DNA of 64,000 nt from Pantoea piersonii. GTDB taxonomy: Bacteria > Pseudomonadota > Gammaproteobacteria > Enterobacterales > Enterobacteriaceae. Each line of letters begins with the position of its first letter. The first letter of the stretch is position 1. Below are positions 27,746 to 36,312 of the stretch, piece after piece. Both the position numbers and the translations under genes were made by a program. The notes under the pieces are model-generated. The model was not told where the DNA came from. It saw nothing but the letters and a program-made list of their open reading frames with translations, and did not search any database. Where the stretch lies: assembly GCF_003612015.1 (NCBI RefSeq), contig NZ_RARB01000001.1, positions 620,001 to 684,000 on the forward strand, written 5' to 3'.

Positions 27746-27771
27746 AGCGATGCGGCGGCCGCCGCATCGCT
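27746..27771. terminator. 26-bp perfect palindrome, terminator-like
   Basis: The 13-base arm AGCGATGCGGCGG is followed immediately by its exact complement, two bases after the small membrane gene and 19 bp before the end of the convergent SulP gene. A T-rich stretch (TACTTACTTTT) follows on the plus strand. Confidence 0.65.
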
Positions 27772-27790
27772 TACTTACTTTTCCCGCTAC

Positions 27791-29296
27791 TTACTCAAAC
27801 TTACCGGTCAGACGACGATGAAAATCGCTGCTGCGCGTATCCAGACCGACAATGGTTACCTGCGCGCCGTGCCGCTGATAGCGATATTCAATGCCGTCGA
27901 GAGCGGCGACTGATGACGCATCCCATATTTGCGCATGGGTCAGATCGATAGTGACCTGTTTCGGGTCATGTCCATAATCGAAATGTTCAAACAGATCGTT
28001 GCTGCTGGCGAAGAAAAGCGGGCCGCGCACGCGATAGCACACCGATTTGCCGTCGGGACTGACTTCGCGCTCAGCATGAATAACGTGAGCGATACGGCGC
28101 GCAAACAGCACGATGGCGACGATAACGCCCGCCAGCACGCCCAGCGCCAGGTTGCCTGTCCACACCGTCACCATAATCGTTAGCGCCATTACCAGCGTCT
28201 CTGACCAGGGCATACGTTTGAGGGTGGCTGGCTGCAGGCTGTGCCAGTTCACGGTCTTCACGGCAACCACCATCATAATTCCCGCCAGCACGACCATCGG
28301 GATCTGTGCCATCAGCGCGCTCAGGCCGGTCACCAGCAGCAGCAACACCAGGCCGGCAACGACGGTTGAGACGCGCGTGCGCGCCTTGCCCAGCTCGACG
28401 TTTACGATAGTCTGGCCGATCATCGCGCAACCGGCGATGCCGCCGTAGAACGCGGCGAAAATGTTGGCCACGCCTAAACCCCATGACTCGCGGCGCTTGC
28501 TGGAGAGGGTATCGGTCAGATCGTCCACCAGTTTGGCGGTGAGCAAGGACTCCATCAGGCCGACAAAGGCAATGCTGAGCGCAGTCGGCCAGACGATCTG
28601 CAGCGTCTGCAGGCTAAGAGGCACCTGTAACGCATTCAGACCGGGCAAACCCGCACTCATAGGGCCTTCATCGCCTACGTTGGGCACGCGCCAGCCGAGC
28701 AGCAGCGCGACGGCGGTCACGACAACGATAGCGACCAGCGGAGAAGGCACGCTTTTCAGCACGCGCGGCAGCAGCAGCACAATCGCCAGCGTGATGGCAA
28801 ACAGCAGCCACACCAGCGAATGTTGCCCCCAGACGTGCGGCACCTGCGCAAAGAAAATCAGGACGCCCAGCGCGTTGACGAAGCCAAGCATGACCGAGCG
28901 CGGAATATAGCGCATCATGCGCGCCAGGCCGGCTATACCGAAGAGGATCTGGATCAGGCCGCCCAGCACCACGGCCGGCAGAATATAGGCTACGCCGTGC
29001 GCATGCACCATCGGACCGATCACCAGCGCGACCGAACCGGCTGCGGCGGTAACCATTGCCGGACGCCCGCCCAGCACCGAAAGCGTCAGGCACAGCACCA
29101 CAGACGCCACCAGACTGACCTTCGGATCGACACCGGCGATAACCGAAAAGGAGATCACCTCTGGAATAAGCGCCAGCGCGGTGATCACGCCAGCAAGACA
29201 CTCACGGGTGAGCAGGGCAGGGGAACGCAAAACGCGGCCCACGGTCAGGTCGTTGTCCACGGCTTGAGGCGCGGCAACGTCGTTGGGTTGGCTCAT
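27791..29296 (-). CDS. SulP-family anion transporter with STAS domain
   Basis: This 501-residue inner-membrane protein belongs to the SulP (SLC26) family, which carries sulfate, bicarbonate or dicarboxylates. Residues about 25-390 hold 10-14 membrane segments, starting with the family-typical GVITALALIPEVISFSVIAGVDP. Residues about 410-500 form a STAS domain (QVTIDLTHAQIWDASSVAALDGI). It is shorter than E. coli DauA (about 559) and looks like the compact bacterial type. Substrate not deducible. No partner carbonic anhydrase is nearby. Confidence 0.9.
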   Translation of the reverse strand: MSQPNDVAAPQAVDNDLTVGRVLRSPALLTRECLAGVITALALIPEVISFSVIAGVDPKVSLVASVVLCLTLSVLGGRPAMVTAAAGSVALVIGPMVHAHGVAYILPAVVLGGLIQILFGIAGLARMMRYIPRSVMLGFVNALGVLIFFAQVPHVWGQHSLVWLLFAITLAIVLLLPRVLKSVPSPLVAIVVVTAVALLLGWRVPNVGDEGPMSAGLPGLNALQVPLSLQTLQIVWPTALSIAFVGLMESLLTAKLVDDLTDTLSSKRRESWGLGVANIFAAFYGGIAGCAMIGQTIVNVELGKARTRVSTVVAGLVLLLLVTGLSALMAQIPMVVLAGIMMVVAVKTVNWHSLQPATLKRMPWSETLVMALTIMVTVWTGNLALGVLAGVIVAIVLFARRIAHVIHAEREVSPDGKSVCYRVRGPLFFASSNDLFEHFDYGHDPKQVTIDLTHAQIWDASSVAALDGIEYRYQRHGAQVTIVGLDTRSSDFHRRLTGKFE

Positions 29297-29439
29297 AAAT
29301 TGCAGGCTCTTTTTAATAGTCGTTCTTGCGACGAAAGCGAAGAACGCAGAAGAAATTAAGCAGAAGAGAGTACTGTCTGAGAGGGAAATTTGCCAGCGAT
29401 CACAAAACTAACAGAATGACTCCGTCCCTGGAGCCAGCA

Positions 29440-29700
29440 TTACACCGACAGATCGTCAGGTGTCTTATGCACAACCAGTTCAAGCAGTTGACGATAGATG
29501 TCGAGCGATACCACGTCCGACTCCAGTTCCAGCCGATGGATCAGTTTAGAGATGATCGCTTTATTAGTGACAGGCTTACCCGCCTGTAAAATCTCAGCCA
29601 CCACTAATCCTAATATTTCCATCTCACTGGCCGCTTTAGTGGCCGCTGCGTTGAAGTAATCACCAATTTCTTTATCGGTTTGTGGAATAGCGTTTTGCAT
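29440..29700 (-). CDS. YmgB/AriR-family biofilm and acid-resistance regulator
   Basis: This 86-residue protein resembles E. coli YmgB (AriR, 88 residues), a small helical dimer linked to biofilm formation, acid resistance and the Rcs system. The shared pattern is IGDYFNAAATKAASEMEILG..., NKAIISKLIHRLELESD and the end PDDLSV. An AGGA site lies 7 bases before ATG 29700. It lies 143 bp upstream of the SulP gene on the same strand. Upstream is the terminated candidate RNA described separately. Confidence 0.75.
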   Translation of the reverse strand: MQNAIPQTDKEIGDYFNAAATKAASEMEILGLVVAEILQAGKPVTNKAIISKLIHRLELESDVVSLDIYRQLLELVVHKTPDDLSV

Positions 29701-29799
29701 GTGTCAGTCCTAAAACAGTCCCAACGTCCAGGTCGGATACCAGGTCAATTTACGATGAAACTCCCCTTGCATGGACAGATGTAAAGGGCCCCAAGTCAT

Positions 29800-29845
29800 C
29801 AAAAAAGGACCTCTGAAGGTGGAAATCCACTTACACCTTCAGAGG
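29800..29845 (-). terminator. Strong terminator upstream of the YmgB-like gene
   Basis: Perfect 12-bp arms (CCTCTGAAGGTG / CACCTTCAGAGG) with a 12-nt loop are followed on the minus strand by TCC and six T residues. It stands 100 bp before the YmgB-like start and 226 bp after the DUF2000 stop, so it ends neither gene directly. Confidence 0.75.
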
Positions 29846-29893
29846 CGACGCAAACGCATCATTCGTTACGGAATCGTTATCCGATTCATGGGG
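29800..29893 (-). ncRNA. Candidate small RNA or terminated leader, about 94 nt
   Basis: On the minus strand a promoter-like pair, TTGTGC (29927-29922) and TATAAC (29905-29900) with a 16-bp spacer, would start an RNA near 29893 that ends at the strong terminator. No open frame with a ribosome site lies inside. It could be an independent small RNA or an attenuated leader of the YmgB-like gene. No known RNA family recognised. Confidence 0.4.
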
Positions 29894-30071
29894 GCTAAAG
29901 TTATACAATGAAGGTGTACAAGCACAAGGAAAAATTTGAACGATTTGTGCTATCTGTTAATTATCATATAGATAAATGAGTGTGTCGTGAAGAAAAGCTG
30001 TACAAGTTGTTTGTACAATGGAGGAGTTGTATCGATCAGCGGGAAAAAAATGACTTTTTTCCCGCGCTGTT
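29846..30071. other. AT-rich region with three TGTACAA elements
   Basis: TGTACAA occurs at 29915-29921 and, as an inverted pair around 5 bases, at 29999-30017 (TGTACAA-GTTGT-TTGTACA). The first copy touches the -35 box of the candidate RNA promoter, so a repressor or activator site is possible. The rest of this stretch shows no gene. Confidence 0.4.
30039..30065 (-). terminator. Terminator of the AraC/DUF2000 unit
   Basis: Arms GCGGGAAAAAA and TTTTTTCCCGC enclose a short loop directly after the DUF2000 stop; the T-rich arm and A-rich arm together make a typical intrinsic terminator on the minus strand. Confidence 0.65.
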
Positions 30072-30479
30072 TTAGCTAAAAAGTTTTAACTTTGATGTGA
30101 GTTTTCGGACCGATTGTTTCTCACCGACCAGCGCCAGGCCCAGCAGCCGCCACTCTTTTGCCGGTATTTCGCGCATCGCCGCGCTAAACGCCGCGTAATC
30201 AGTGGTGGTTTGACCTTGTTCAGGAAAGAGCACCAGATCGCACGCCAGCTCCGCGCAGCGGGCGCGCAGATCGTCCATCTCCGCATGGCTGGCTGCCAGC
30301 ACGGGGATGCCAAGCGGAATCAGGCCGGGGTAGCGGCTGGCATCCGCATCCTGTAACGGGTCGCCGACCAGCGCAGGATGACGCTGGCCGAGGGTGAGGG
30401 CGATCACCGCAGCGGCGTTAGCGGCTTTTCCCGGGGCGAGATTGTTTTGCAAAATCATGACGCAACGAGGGTCTTGCAT
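30072..30479 (-). CDS. DUF2000 family protein
   Basis: This 135-residue protein shows the DUF2000 (PF09391-type) pattern: an N-terminal strand (RCVMILQNNLAPGKAANAAAVIALTLG), a central IPLGIPVLAAS-like segment and the C-terminal LLGLALVGEKQSVRKLTSKLKLF. The fold is related to peptidyl-tRNA hydrolase II, but function is unknown. I chose ATG 30479, with GGAG 8 bases upstream. It follows the AraC gene by 41 bp on the same strand, so the two probably form an operon. Confidence 0.8.
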   Translation of the reverse strand: MQDPRCVMILQNNLAPGKAANAAAVIALTLGQRHPALVGDPLQDADASRYPGLIPLGIPVLAASHAEMDDLRARCAELACDLVLFPEQGQTTTDYAAFSAAMREIPAKEWRLLGLALVGEKQSVRKLTSKLKLFS

Positions 30480-30520
30480 AGCACTTCTCCAGACAGAAAA
30501 AGCGCATTGTGACCAGGCGT

Positions 30521-31363
30521 TCAGCCTGCGTCTGGAAGATTTGTGCACGCTTGCTGATAGCGTGCCGGAGTGAGGTGGCAGGCGCGTTTAAACCAGCGGC
30601 CCAGATGGCTCTGATCGGCGAAGCCCAGGTCGGCGGCGACGTCGGCGGCTGCGCTGCCAGCCGCAAGCTGGCGACGGGCCTGGGATAAACGCCACTGCAC
30701 CAGCCAGGCGTGCGGCGGCAAACCCCACTGTGCCTGGAAGAGGCGAGAGAGGCGGAAGCGATCCACCTGTAGGGCATCGGCCATCGCCTGTAAGCCTGGA
30801 TTAAGCGCATGATGGGCAATCAGCCAGTCGCGCGCCTGCTGCGCCAGCTGACGGTCGCGGTCCGCCGGACGCGTTTCGCTGCGCCATAACGGATGCTGGC
30901 CCAGCTGCATAAATAAGCGGTCCAGCGTCGCCTCTTTGATCAGTTCGGGATGATCGTGCCACAGCGCGTCAAAACAGTGCCAGACAGCGTAAGCGAGCGC
31001 CTTGTCGTTACGCAGCGTGGCGGCGAAGTGCAGCTCGCCGCCCTGGTCGGTGCCGAGCGGCGCCAGCTGCCGGGATAGCTGCTGCGGCGACAGGTAGAGC
31101 ATGCGATAGGTAAAGCCCTGCGCGTCCACCGCGTCGCCATCGTGCAGCTCCTCCGGCTCCAGCATAAATACCGTGCCGGGCCGACTCTGGTGCTGTTTAC
31201 GACGCGAGTGAAACTGCTGCACGCCTTGCTCCGTCACGCCAATCAGATAGCTGTCGTGCCAGTGAGGATCGTAGGCATGTCCGGTAAAATGCGCGCGAAT
31301 CGTCTCGATGCCGCGCGAGGGGTCACGACGCAGATCTATCCAGTTGTTGTTGCGATCGGGCAT
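30521..31363 (-). CDS. AraC-family transcriptional regulator
   Basis: This 280-residue protein has an N-terminal cupin-like sensor domain (HDSYLIGVTEQGVQQFHSRR and MLEPEELHDGDAV, residues about 37-80) and a C-terminal AraC double helix-turn-helix (LQAMADALQVDRFRLSRLFQ... and AADVAADLGFADQSHLGRWFKR, residues about 180-270). I preferred ATG 31363 (MPDRNNNW), with CGGAG 6 bases upstream, to an in-frame TTG two codons earlier. It precedes DUF2000 and diverges from the marR-like gene. Inducer unknown. Confidence 0.88.
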   Translation of the reverse strand: MPDRNNNWIDLRRDPSRGIETIRAHFTGHAYDPHWHDSYLIGVTEQGVQQFHSRRKQHQSRPGTVFMLEPEELHDGDAVDAQGFTYRMLYLSPQQLSRQLAPLGTDQGGELHFAATLRNDKALAYAVWHCFDALWHDHPELIKEATLDRLFMQLGQHPLWRSETRPADRDRQLAQQARDWLIAHHALNPGLQAMADALQVDRFRLSRLFQAQWGLPPHAWLVQWRLSQARRQLAAGSAAADVAADLGFADQSHLGRWFKRACHLTPARYQQACTNLPDAG

Positions 31364-31475
31364 AGTCAACTCCGGTTTTTCTCCGTCTGGATATGTTCAG
31401 GCGCTTAAAAAGCCTGACAACAGAGGCGTCATTTTTTAACGACATGTGCTATTTTCATTAGCAATTTGCTCTGCG

Positions 31476-31509
31476 TATAATAACGCATTCATTTAGTTAG
31501 AAGTCTAAC
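31476..31509 (+). promoter_or_regulatory. Promoter and palindromic operator of the MarR efflux operon
   Basis: A perfect -10 box TATAAT (31476-31481) has a weak -35 (TTTCAT, 17 bp upstream). Just downstream lies the palindrome GTTAGA-AG-TCTAAC (31496-31509), placed so that a bound regulator would block transcription. Self-repression by the MarR-like protein is inferred. Confidence 0.6.
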
Positions 31510-31526
31510 AATTAGGTCGCTACACT

Positions 31527-31958
31527 TTGACTCTGCACTATAACACGTTCACCCATTTGCTCTATCAGGCTGCCCACGCCTGGCGGCTTGCCGTGGATCG
31601 CCATCTTAAACACAGCGGCCTGAGCATGAGCAGCTGGCTGGCGATTGGCCTTATTGCCAGCGAAACGCGGCCCTATACCCAGACAGAGCTTGCGCAGTTA
31701 CTCGGTCTGGAGGATGCCAGCATGGTGCCACTGATCGATCGGCTGGTGAAGCAGGAGTTGCTGTCCCGCGTGCAGCCGCCGGAAGATCGCCGCAAACGGC
31801 ATCTGGTGCTGACGGAGAAGGGCAATCAGGCTTTTGCCTTAGTGAAAAATGAGGCGGACGCGCTGCGCGCTGCGCTGCTCGGCGATATCGATCCTCAGGA
31901 GCTGGCGACGACGGAGCGGGTGCTGCAACAGCTGCTGACGCGCATGGGAAATATGTAA
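31527..31958 (+). CDS. MarR-family regulator of the adjacent efflux pump
   Basis: This 143-residue winged-helix protein has the MarR pattern: helix-turn-helix YTQTELAQLLGLEDASMVPLIDRLVKQELL (residues about 51-80) and the wing PPEDRRKRHLVLTEKG with the conserved D-R-R. The start is uncertain: TTG 31527 is the best I see, with AGG about 11 bases upstream. It is the first gene of marR-MFS-hlyD-OMF, 2 bp before the transporter. Members of this family release DNA when they bind phenolic compounds or drugs. Confidence 0.87.
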   Translation: MTLHYNTFTHLLYQAAHAWRLAVDRHLKHSGLSMSSWLAIGLIASETRPYTQTELAQLLGLEDASMVPLIDRLVKQELLSRVQPPEDRRKRHLVLTEKGNQAFALVKNEADALRAALLGDIDPQELATTERVLQQLLTRMGNM

Positions 31959-31960
31959 CA

Positions 31961-33646
31961 GTGGCCAGACGCAATCCCTATGCGCCGCGAGAATGGTTGC
32001 CGCATGAAAAACCCATGCTGCCGGGATCGCCTTCAACCCCGATTCATTCGCCGCCAAAACGGATCGCCTTTGGCCTGATCGGCTTACTGATTTCGCTTAC
32101 CGGCGCGCTGAGCAACGCGCTGGTCACGGCGAACCTCTCCAATCTTCAGGGCACTTTCGGCGCTTACTCCAGTGAAATTGCCTGGCTGCCCGCCGTTTAC
32201 GTGATGGGCAATATCTCCATCAACCTGTTGCTGGTGAAGTTTCGCCAGCAGTTTGGCCTGCGCGTTTTCACCGAAGCCTTCCTGGTGCTCTATGTGCTGG
32301 TGGCGTTTTTCCATCTCTTCGCCAACGATCTCAGCTCGGCGATCATCGTGCGCGCCGCGCATGGCATGGCGGGCGCGGCGCTCAGCTCGCTGGGGATCTA
32401 TTACCAGATACAGGCGTGGCCGGCGAAACATCGACTTAAGGCGCTGGTGATCGGCCTGACCGCCTCACAGTTCGCTATTCCGATGGCGCGGCTTTTTTCG
32501 ACCGAGCTGCTGCAGCTGCAGGAGTGGCGTGGGCTTTACCTGTTTGAGCTGGGTCTGGCGATGATTGCGCTGGGGTGCGTGCTGGTGGTGAAACTGCCGC
32601 CGGGCGACCGCATCAAGGCGTTTGAAAAACTCGATTTCGTCACCTTTATGCTGCTGGCACCCGGTATGGCGCTGCTCTGCGGCGTGCTGTCGCTGGGGCG
32701 CATCGAATGGTGGTTTACCACCTCCTGGCTCGGCATCAGTCTGGCGATCGCGCTGGTGCTGATCGTCGCGGCGATCGTCATTGAGCACAACCGGAAAAAT
32801 CCTCTGATCAATACGCGCTGGCTGAGCAGCGGCACGATGGTGCGTCTTGGCATTGTGATGATTATGATACGCATCGTGCTGGCGGAGCAGAACACCGGCG
32901 CGGTGGGCTTTTTGCAGCAGCTGGGCCTGCTGAACGATCAGATGCGCGGCCTCTCGCTGGCGATTATCGGCGGCATGACGCTCGGTATCGTCACCAGCGC
33001 TCTGACCATCAAGCCGACACATCTTAACTGGCCCATCGTTGTCTCGCTGGCGGTGATGATCGTCGCCTCGCTGATGGATGCGCACTCCAGCCCGGTAACG
33101 CGCGCCAACAATATGTATATCAGCCAGTTTTTGCTCGGCTTCAGCAGCACCTTCTTTATGGCGCCCGCGATGCTGATCGGCATTGGCAGCGTCGTGACGC
33201 AGCCGAAAAATCTGGTGAGCTTTGTGGTGCTGTTCGGCATGAGCCAGAACCTGGGCGGTCTGATCGGCTCTGCCATTCTCGGCACCTTTCAGGTCTGGCG
33301 TGAAAAATATCACTCCAGCCTGCTGGGCGATCAGCTGTCGCTGCTCGATCCTAACGTTACGGATCGCCTCAGCCAGTACGGCGCGCTGTTTAGCAGCCAG
33401 GTAGGCGATTCTGTTTTGCAGAGCGCGCAGAGCACCAGCCAGCTACAGAGCGTGGCAACGCTGCAGGCGAACGTGCTGGCCTATAACGATACCTATTTAC
33501 TGACGGCGGCGCTGGCGCTCATTACCCTGATGTGGGCACTGTGGCGTCTTTCCCGTCAGCGATACCTTAGCTGGCGACAGGCGCGCTTCAACCTGAAGGA
33601 GCAGCGCCTGGCGGCCGCGTCACAAGAATCTATGGAGTCACAATGA
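31961..33646 (+). CDS. MFS multidrug efflux transporter, DHA2 (EmrB-like) type
   Basis: This inner-membrane drug:H+ antiporter of 561 residues has about 14 hydrophobic segments, the DHA2 pattern, with the motif WLPAVYVMGNISINLLLVKF near residue 70-90. GTG 31961 lies 2 bp after the marR-like stop; a weaker internal ATG (32015) is possible. Its end overlaps the start of the HlyD gene by four bases (ATGA). With the next two genes it would form a tripartite pump. Substrate unknown. Confidence 0.88.
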   Translation: MARRNPYAPREWLPHEKPMLPGSPSTPIHSPPKRIAFGLIGLLISLTGALSNALVTANLSNLQGTFGAYSSEIAWLPAVYVMGNISINLLLVKFRQQFGLRVFTEAFLVLYVLVAFFHLFANDLSSAIIVRAAHGMAGAALSSLGIYYQIQAWPAKHRLKALVIGLTASQFAIPMARLFSTELLQLQEWRGLYLFELGLAMIALGCVLVVKLPPGDRIKAFEKLDFVTFMLLAPGMALLCGVLSLGRIEWWFTTSWLGISLAIALVLIVAAIVIEHNRKNPLINTRWLSSGTMVRLGIVMIMIRIVLAEQNTGAVGFLQQLGLLNDQMRGLSLAIIGGMTLGIVTSALTIKPTHLNWPIVVSLAVMIVASLMDAHSSPVTRANNMYISQFLLGFSSTFFMAPAMLIGIGSVVTQPKNLVSFVVLFGMSQNLGGLIGSAILGTFQVWREKYHSSLLGDQLSLLDPNVTDRLSQYGALFSSQVGDSVLQSAQSTSQLQSVATLQANVLAYNDTYLLTAALALITLMWALWRLSRQRYLSWRQARFNLKEQRLAAASQESMESQ

Positions 33647-34737
33647 GTCAGCAGGATGAACTTCAGGCGGCGGAGCGCGAGCGCGCCAACCGTCGGCGTA
33701 TTCTTTCTATTGCGGCAGGAAGCGGCATCGTTATTCTTGGCGTCCTGATTATTCTCTACGCCTGGCAGCTCTGGCCCTTTACCAGCGCGGTACAGAGCAC
33801 CGAAAACGCCTATGTGCGCGGGCAGGTGACCTTTATCAGCCCGCAGGTCAGCGGCTATCTGACCTCGGTCGAGGTGGTGGATCTGCAGCCGGTGCAGAAA
33901 GGGCAGCTGCTGATGACCATTGACGATCGCATCTATCGTCAGCGCGTGCATCAGGCGCAGGCGCAGTTAGCGATGAAGCAGGCGGCGCTTCGCAATAACC
34001 AACAACAGCGCCGCAGCGCTGAAGCCACTATCGCCAGTAATAAAGCCGCGCTGGAGAACGCCAGAGCGCAGGCGCTGAAAGGGGGCTTCGACCTGAAACG
34101 CGTCGAGAGCCTGGCCGCCGACGGCTCGCTGTCGGTGCGTGAACGCGATGCGGCGCGCGCCGCTAACGCGCAGGCGCAGGCGCAGGTACGCCAGGCGGAG
34201 GCGCAGGTAGCGGTAGCGCAGCAGAACCTGCAAACCGTTATTGTCAATCGCGCCTCGCTTGAAGGCGATGTCGCCAGCGCCCAGGCCGCGCTGGAGCTGG
34301 CGGAGATCGATCTGGCAAATACCCGTATCGTTGCGCCGGATGCCGGTCAGCTCGGCCAGCTTTCGGTGCGCAAAGGAGCCTACGTGACGGCTGGCACGCG
34401 TCTCACCTCAGTGGTGCCGGACCATAAATGGATTATCGCCAACATGAAAGAGACGCAGATGGCGGCTATTCGTCCTGGCCTGCCGGTGACCTTCCGCGTT
34501 GACGCGCTCAACGGCAAACGCTTTAACGGCCATGTGGAATTTATCTCGCCGGCGGCGGGGTCGGAATTCAGCGCCATCTCGCCAGACAACGCCACGGGCA
34601 ACTTTGTCAAAATCGCCCAGCGTATTCCGGTCCGTATCGCCATCGAATCTGAAGATATGCGCGAGCTGCGGCCCGGCATGTCGGTAGAGGTCAGTATTGA
34701 CACGGCCGCGCAACCTCGCAGCAAGGCGGTGGAGTGA
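33643..34737 (+). CDS. HlyD/EmrA-type membrane fusion protein
   Basis: This 364-residue periplasmic adaptor has one N-terminal membrane anchor (residues about 20-45, ending AWQLWPFTSAV), a biotinyl-lipoyl half (YVRGQVTFISPQVSGYLTSVEV), a long coiled-coil hairpin rich in Ala, Gln and Glu (about 100-225), and a beta-barrel part (DLANTRIVAPDAGQLGQLSV...). It links the MFS protein to the outer-membrane channel. Its ATG overlaps the previous stop, and its own stop overlaps the next ATG, indicating translational coupling. Confidence 0.92.
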   Translation: MSQQDELQAAERERANRRRILSIAAGSGIVILGVLIILYAWQLWPFTSAVQSTENAYVRGQVTFISPQVSGYLTSVEVVDLQPVQKGQLLMTIDDRIYRQRVHQAQAQLAMKQAALRNNQQQRRSAEATIASNKAALENARAQALKGGFDLKRVESLAADGSLSVRERDAARAANAQAQAQVRQAEAQVAVAQQNLQTVIVNRASLEGDVASAQAALELAEIDLANTRIVAPDAGQLGQLSVRKGAYVTAGTRLTSVVPDHKWIIANMKETQMAAIRPGLPVTFRVDALNGKRFNGHVEFISPAAGSEFSAISPDNATGNFVKIAQRIPVRIAIESEDMRELRPGMSVEVSIDTAAQPRSKAVE

Positions 34738-36110
34738 TGCGGCGGCTGTTACTCGCCAGCCTCGCGGCGCTGACGCTGGCCGGTTGCGCCACCGAGGTGG
34801 AAAAAGCGCCTTCATCGCTGCCGATCCCGCCGCAGTGGCGTAATCAGGTCGGGCCTGCCGCCGCGCCGGAAGCGGAATGGTGGCACGCCTTTGGCGACGA
34901 TAACCTTAATCGTCTGGTGGCGCAGGCGCTACGCAATAACCTCGATATCCTTACGGCGCGTTCGCGCGTCGAGCAGTATCGCGCCCAGCTGCGCGCGGCG
35001 CAGGGCGATAATTTCCCTACGCTGAGCGCAGGCGCAGGGGTGACGCATCAGCGCGCGTTGTCTTCAGTTACCGGACAGCCGTACGAGAACGCTGTCTATC
35101 AGGGGCTGCTGCAGGCTAACTACAATGTCGATTTCTGGGGGGCGCGCAGCAGCAGCATCGCGGCCAGCGAAGCGTCGCTGGAGGCACAGCGCGCCGCGGC
35201 ATCGGCGGCAGAACTGACCGTCGCCAGCTCGGTAGCGTCGGGCTATATGAGTCTGGTGGCGCTGGATGAGCAGCTGCGCGTCACCGAAGCGACGCTGGCG
35301 ACGCGCGGCAATTCGCTGCGGCTGGCGCAGCGCCAGTTCGAAACGGGCTACAGCTCGCGCCTTGAGTGGATGCAGGCGGCGTCCGAATTTCAGACCGCGA
35401 AGGCGCAGGTGCCGCAGCTGAAGCATCAAATCGCCCAACAGGAGAATGCCCTGAGCATTCTGGTGGGCATGAACCCGCGCGAGATTGCGCGCCGACCGCA
35501 GTTCAGCCAGCTTATGCCACAGCAGATGCCGCAGGTGCTGCCGTCGCAACTGCTTAACCGACGGCCCGATATCGTGCAGGCCCAGCGCCTGCTGTTGGCG
35601 GCAGATGAGACGCTCGCCTCGTCAAAAGCGAAGCTGCTGCCGACGCTCAACCTTACCGCGAGCGGCACTCTGCAAAGCAACGAGCTGCACCAGCTGCTCG
35701 ACAATCCGTTTCGTCTCTGGAGCATAGGCGGCAGCGTGCTGGCACCGCTGCTCAATCGCGAAGCGCTGACGGCGCAGGTCGATGTTTCGATGGCGGCGCG
35801 CAATCAGGCGCTTTACAGCTATGAAAAGGTTGTTCGCAACGCTTTTTCAGAGGTGAACGACGCAATGGATGCGATTCTGCAGGGGCAGGCGCAGCTGGCG
35901 GAGCTGCAGAAGCAGGAAGAGTATGTGTCCGAGGCGCTGCGCATCGCCAGCAACCGCTATCAAAACGGTTACGCCTCGTATCTTGACGAGCTGGACGCGC
36001 AGCGCACGCTGTTCAACACGCAGCTCAATCTGGTATCGGTGAAGAATAATCTTCTGCTGGCGCAGGTCGCGCTTTATCGCGCGCTGGGCGGCGGCTGGCA
36101 GGCGCGCTGA
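34737..36110 (+). CDS. Outer-membrane efflux lipoprotein, NodT/OprM type
   Basis: This 457-residue TolC-like channel completes the tripartite pump. The lipobox LTLAGC puts the lipidated cysteine at residue 18. Two repeated outer-membrane-factor halves with long helices follow (LDILTARSRVEQYRAQL..., ALRIASNRYQNGYASYLDEL), with the typical ARRPDIVQA-like motif (LLNRRPDIVQAQRLL). I chose ATG 34737, which shares one base with the stop of the hlyD-type gene (TGATG), over a GTG one codon upstream. No terminator is evident after it. Confidence 0.92.
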   Translation: MRRLLLASLAALTLAGCATEVEKAPSSLPIPPQWRNQVGPAAAPEAEWWHAFGDDNLNRLVAQALRNNLDILTARSRVEQYRAQLRAAQGDNFPTLSAGAGVTHQRALSSVTGQPYENAVYQGLLQANYNVDFWGARSSSIAASEASLEAQRAAASAAELTVASSVASGYMSLVALDEQLRVTEATLATRGNSLRLAQRQFETGYSSRLEWMQAASEFQTAKAQVPQLKHQIAQQENALSILVGMNPREIARRPQFSQLMPQQMPQVLPSQLLNRRPDIVQAQRLLLAADETLASSKAKLLPTLNLTASGTLQSNELHQLLDNPFRLWSIGGSVLAPLLNREALTAQVDVSMAARNQALYSYEKVVRNAFSEVNDAMDAILQGQAQLAELQKQEEYVSEALRIASNRYQNGYASYLDELDAQRTLFNTQLNLVSVKNNLLLAQVALYRALGGGWQAR

Positions 36111-36267
36111 CCTTTTTTCAGGCGGCAGTGCATACTGCCGCACCGCACTCTTTTTCGCATCTGCTTTCCTGAAAACTCCCTTTATTTTATTAACATTATC
36201 AATATGGTGTTGGCTATCTGACAATAATTCGCTTGCAATAAAAGTAAGGCTACGCATAATCGCAAAC

Positions 36268-36286
36268 CGTAATAATAATGATTATC
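36268..36286. promoter_or_regulatory. Fur box of the TonB receptor gene
   Basis: The 19-mer CGTAATAATAATGATTATC agrees with the Fur consensus GATAATGATAATCATTATC at 15 of 19 positions and ends 27 bp before the receptor start, so iron-replete Fur would repress it. Confidence 0.8.
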
Positions 36287-36312
36287 AGTAACCTTAGCAT
36301 TAGGGATCGACT

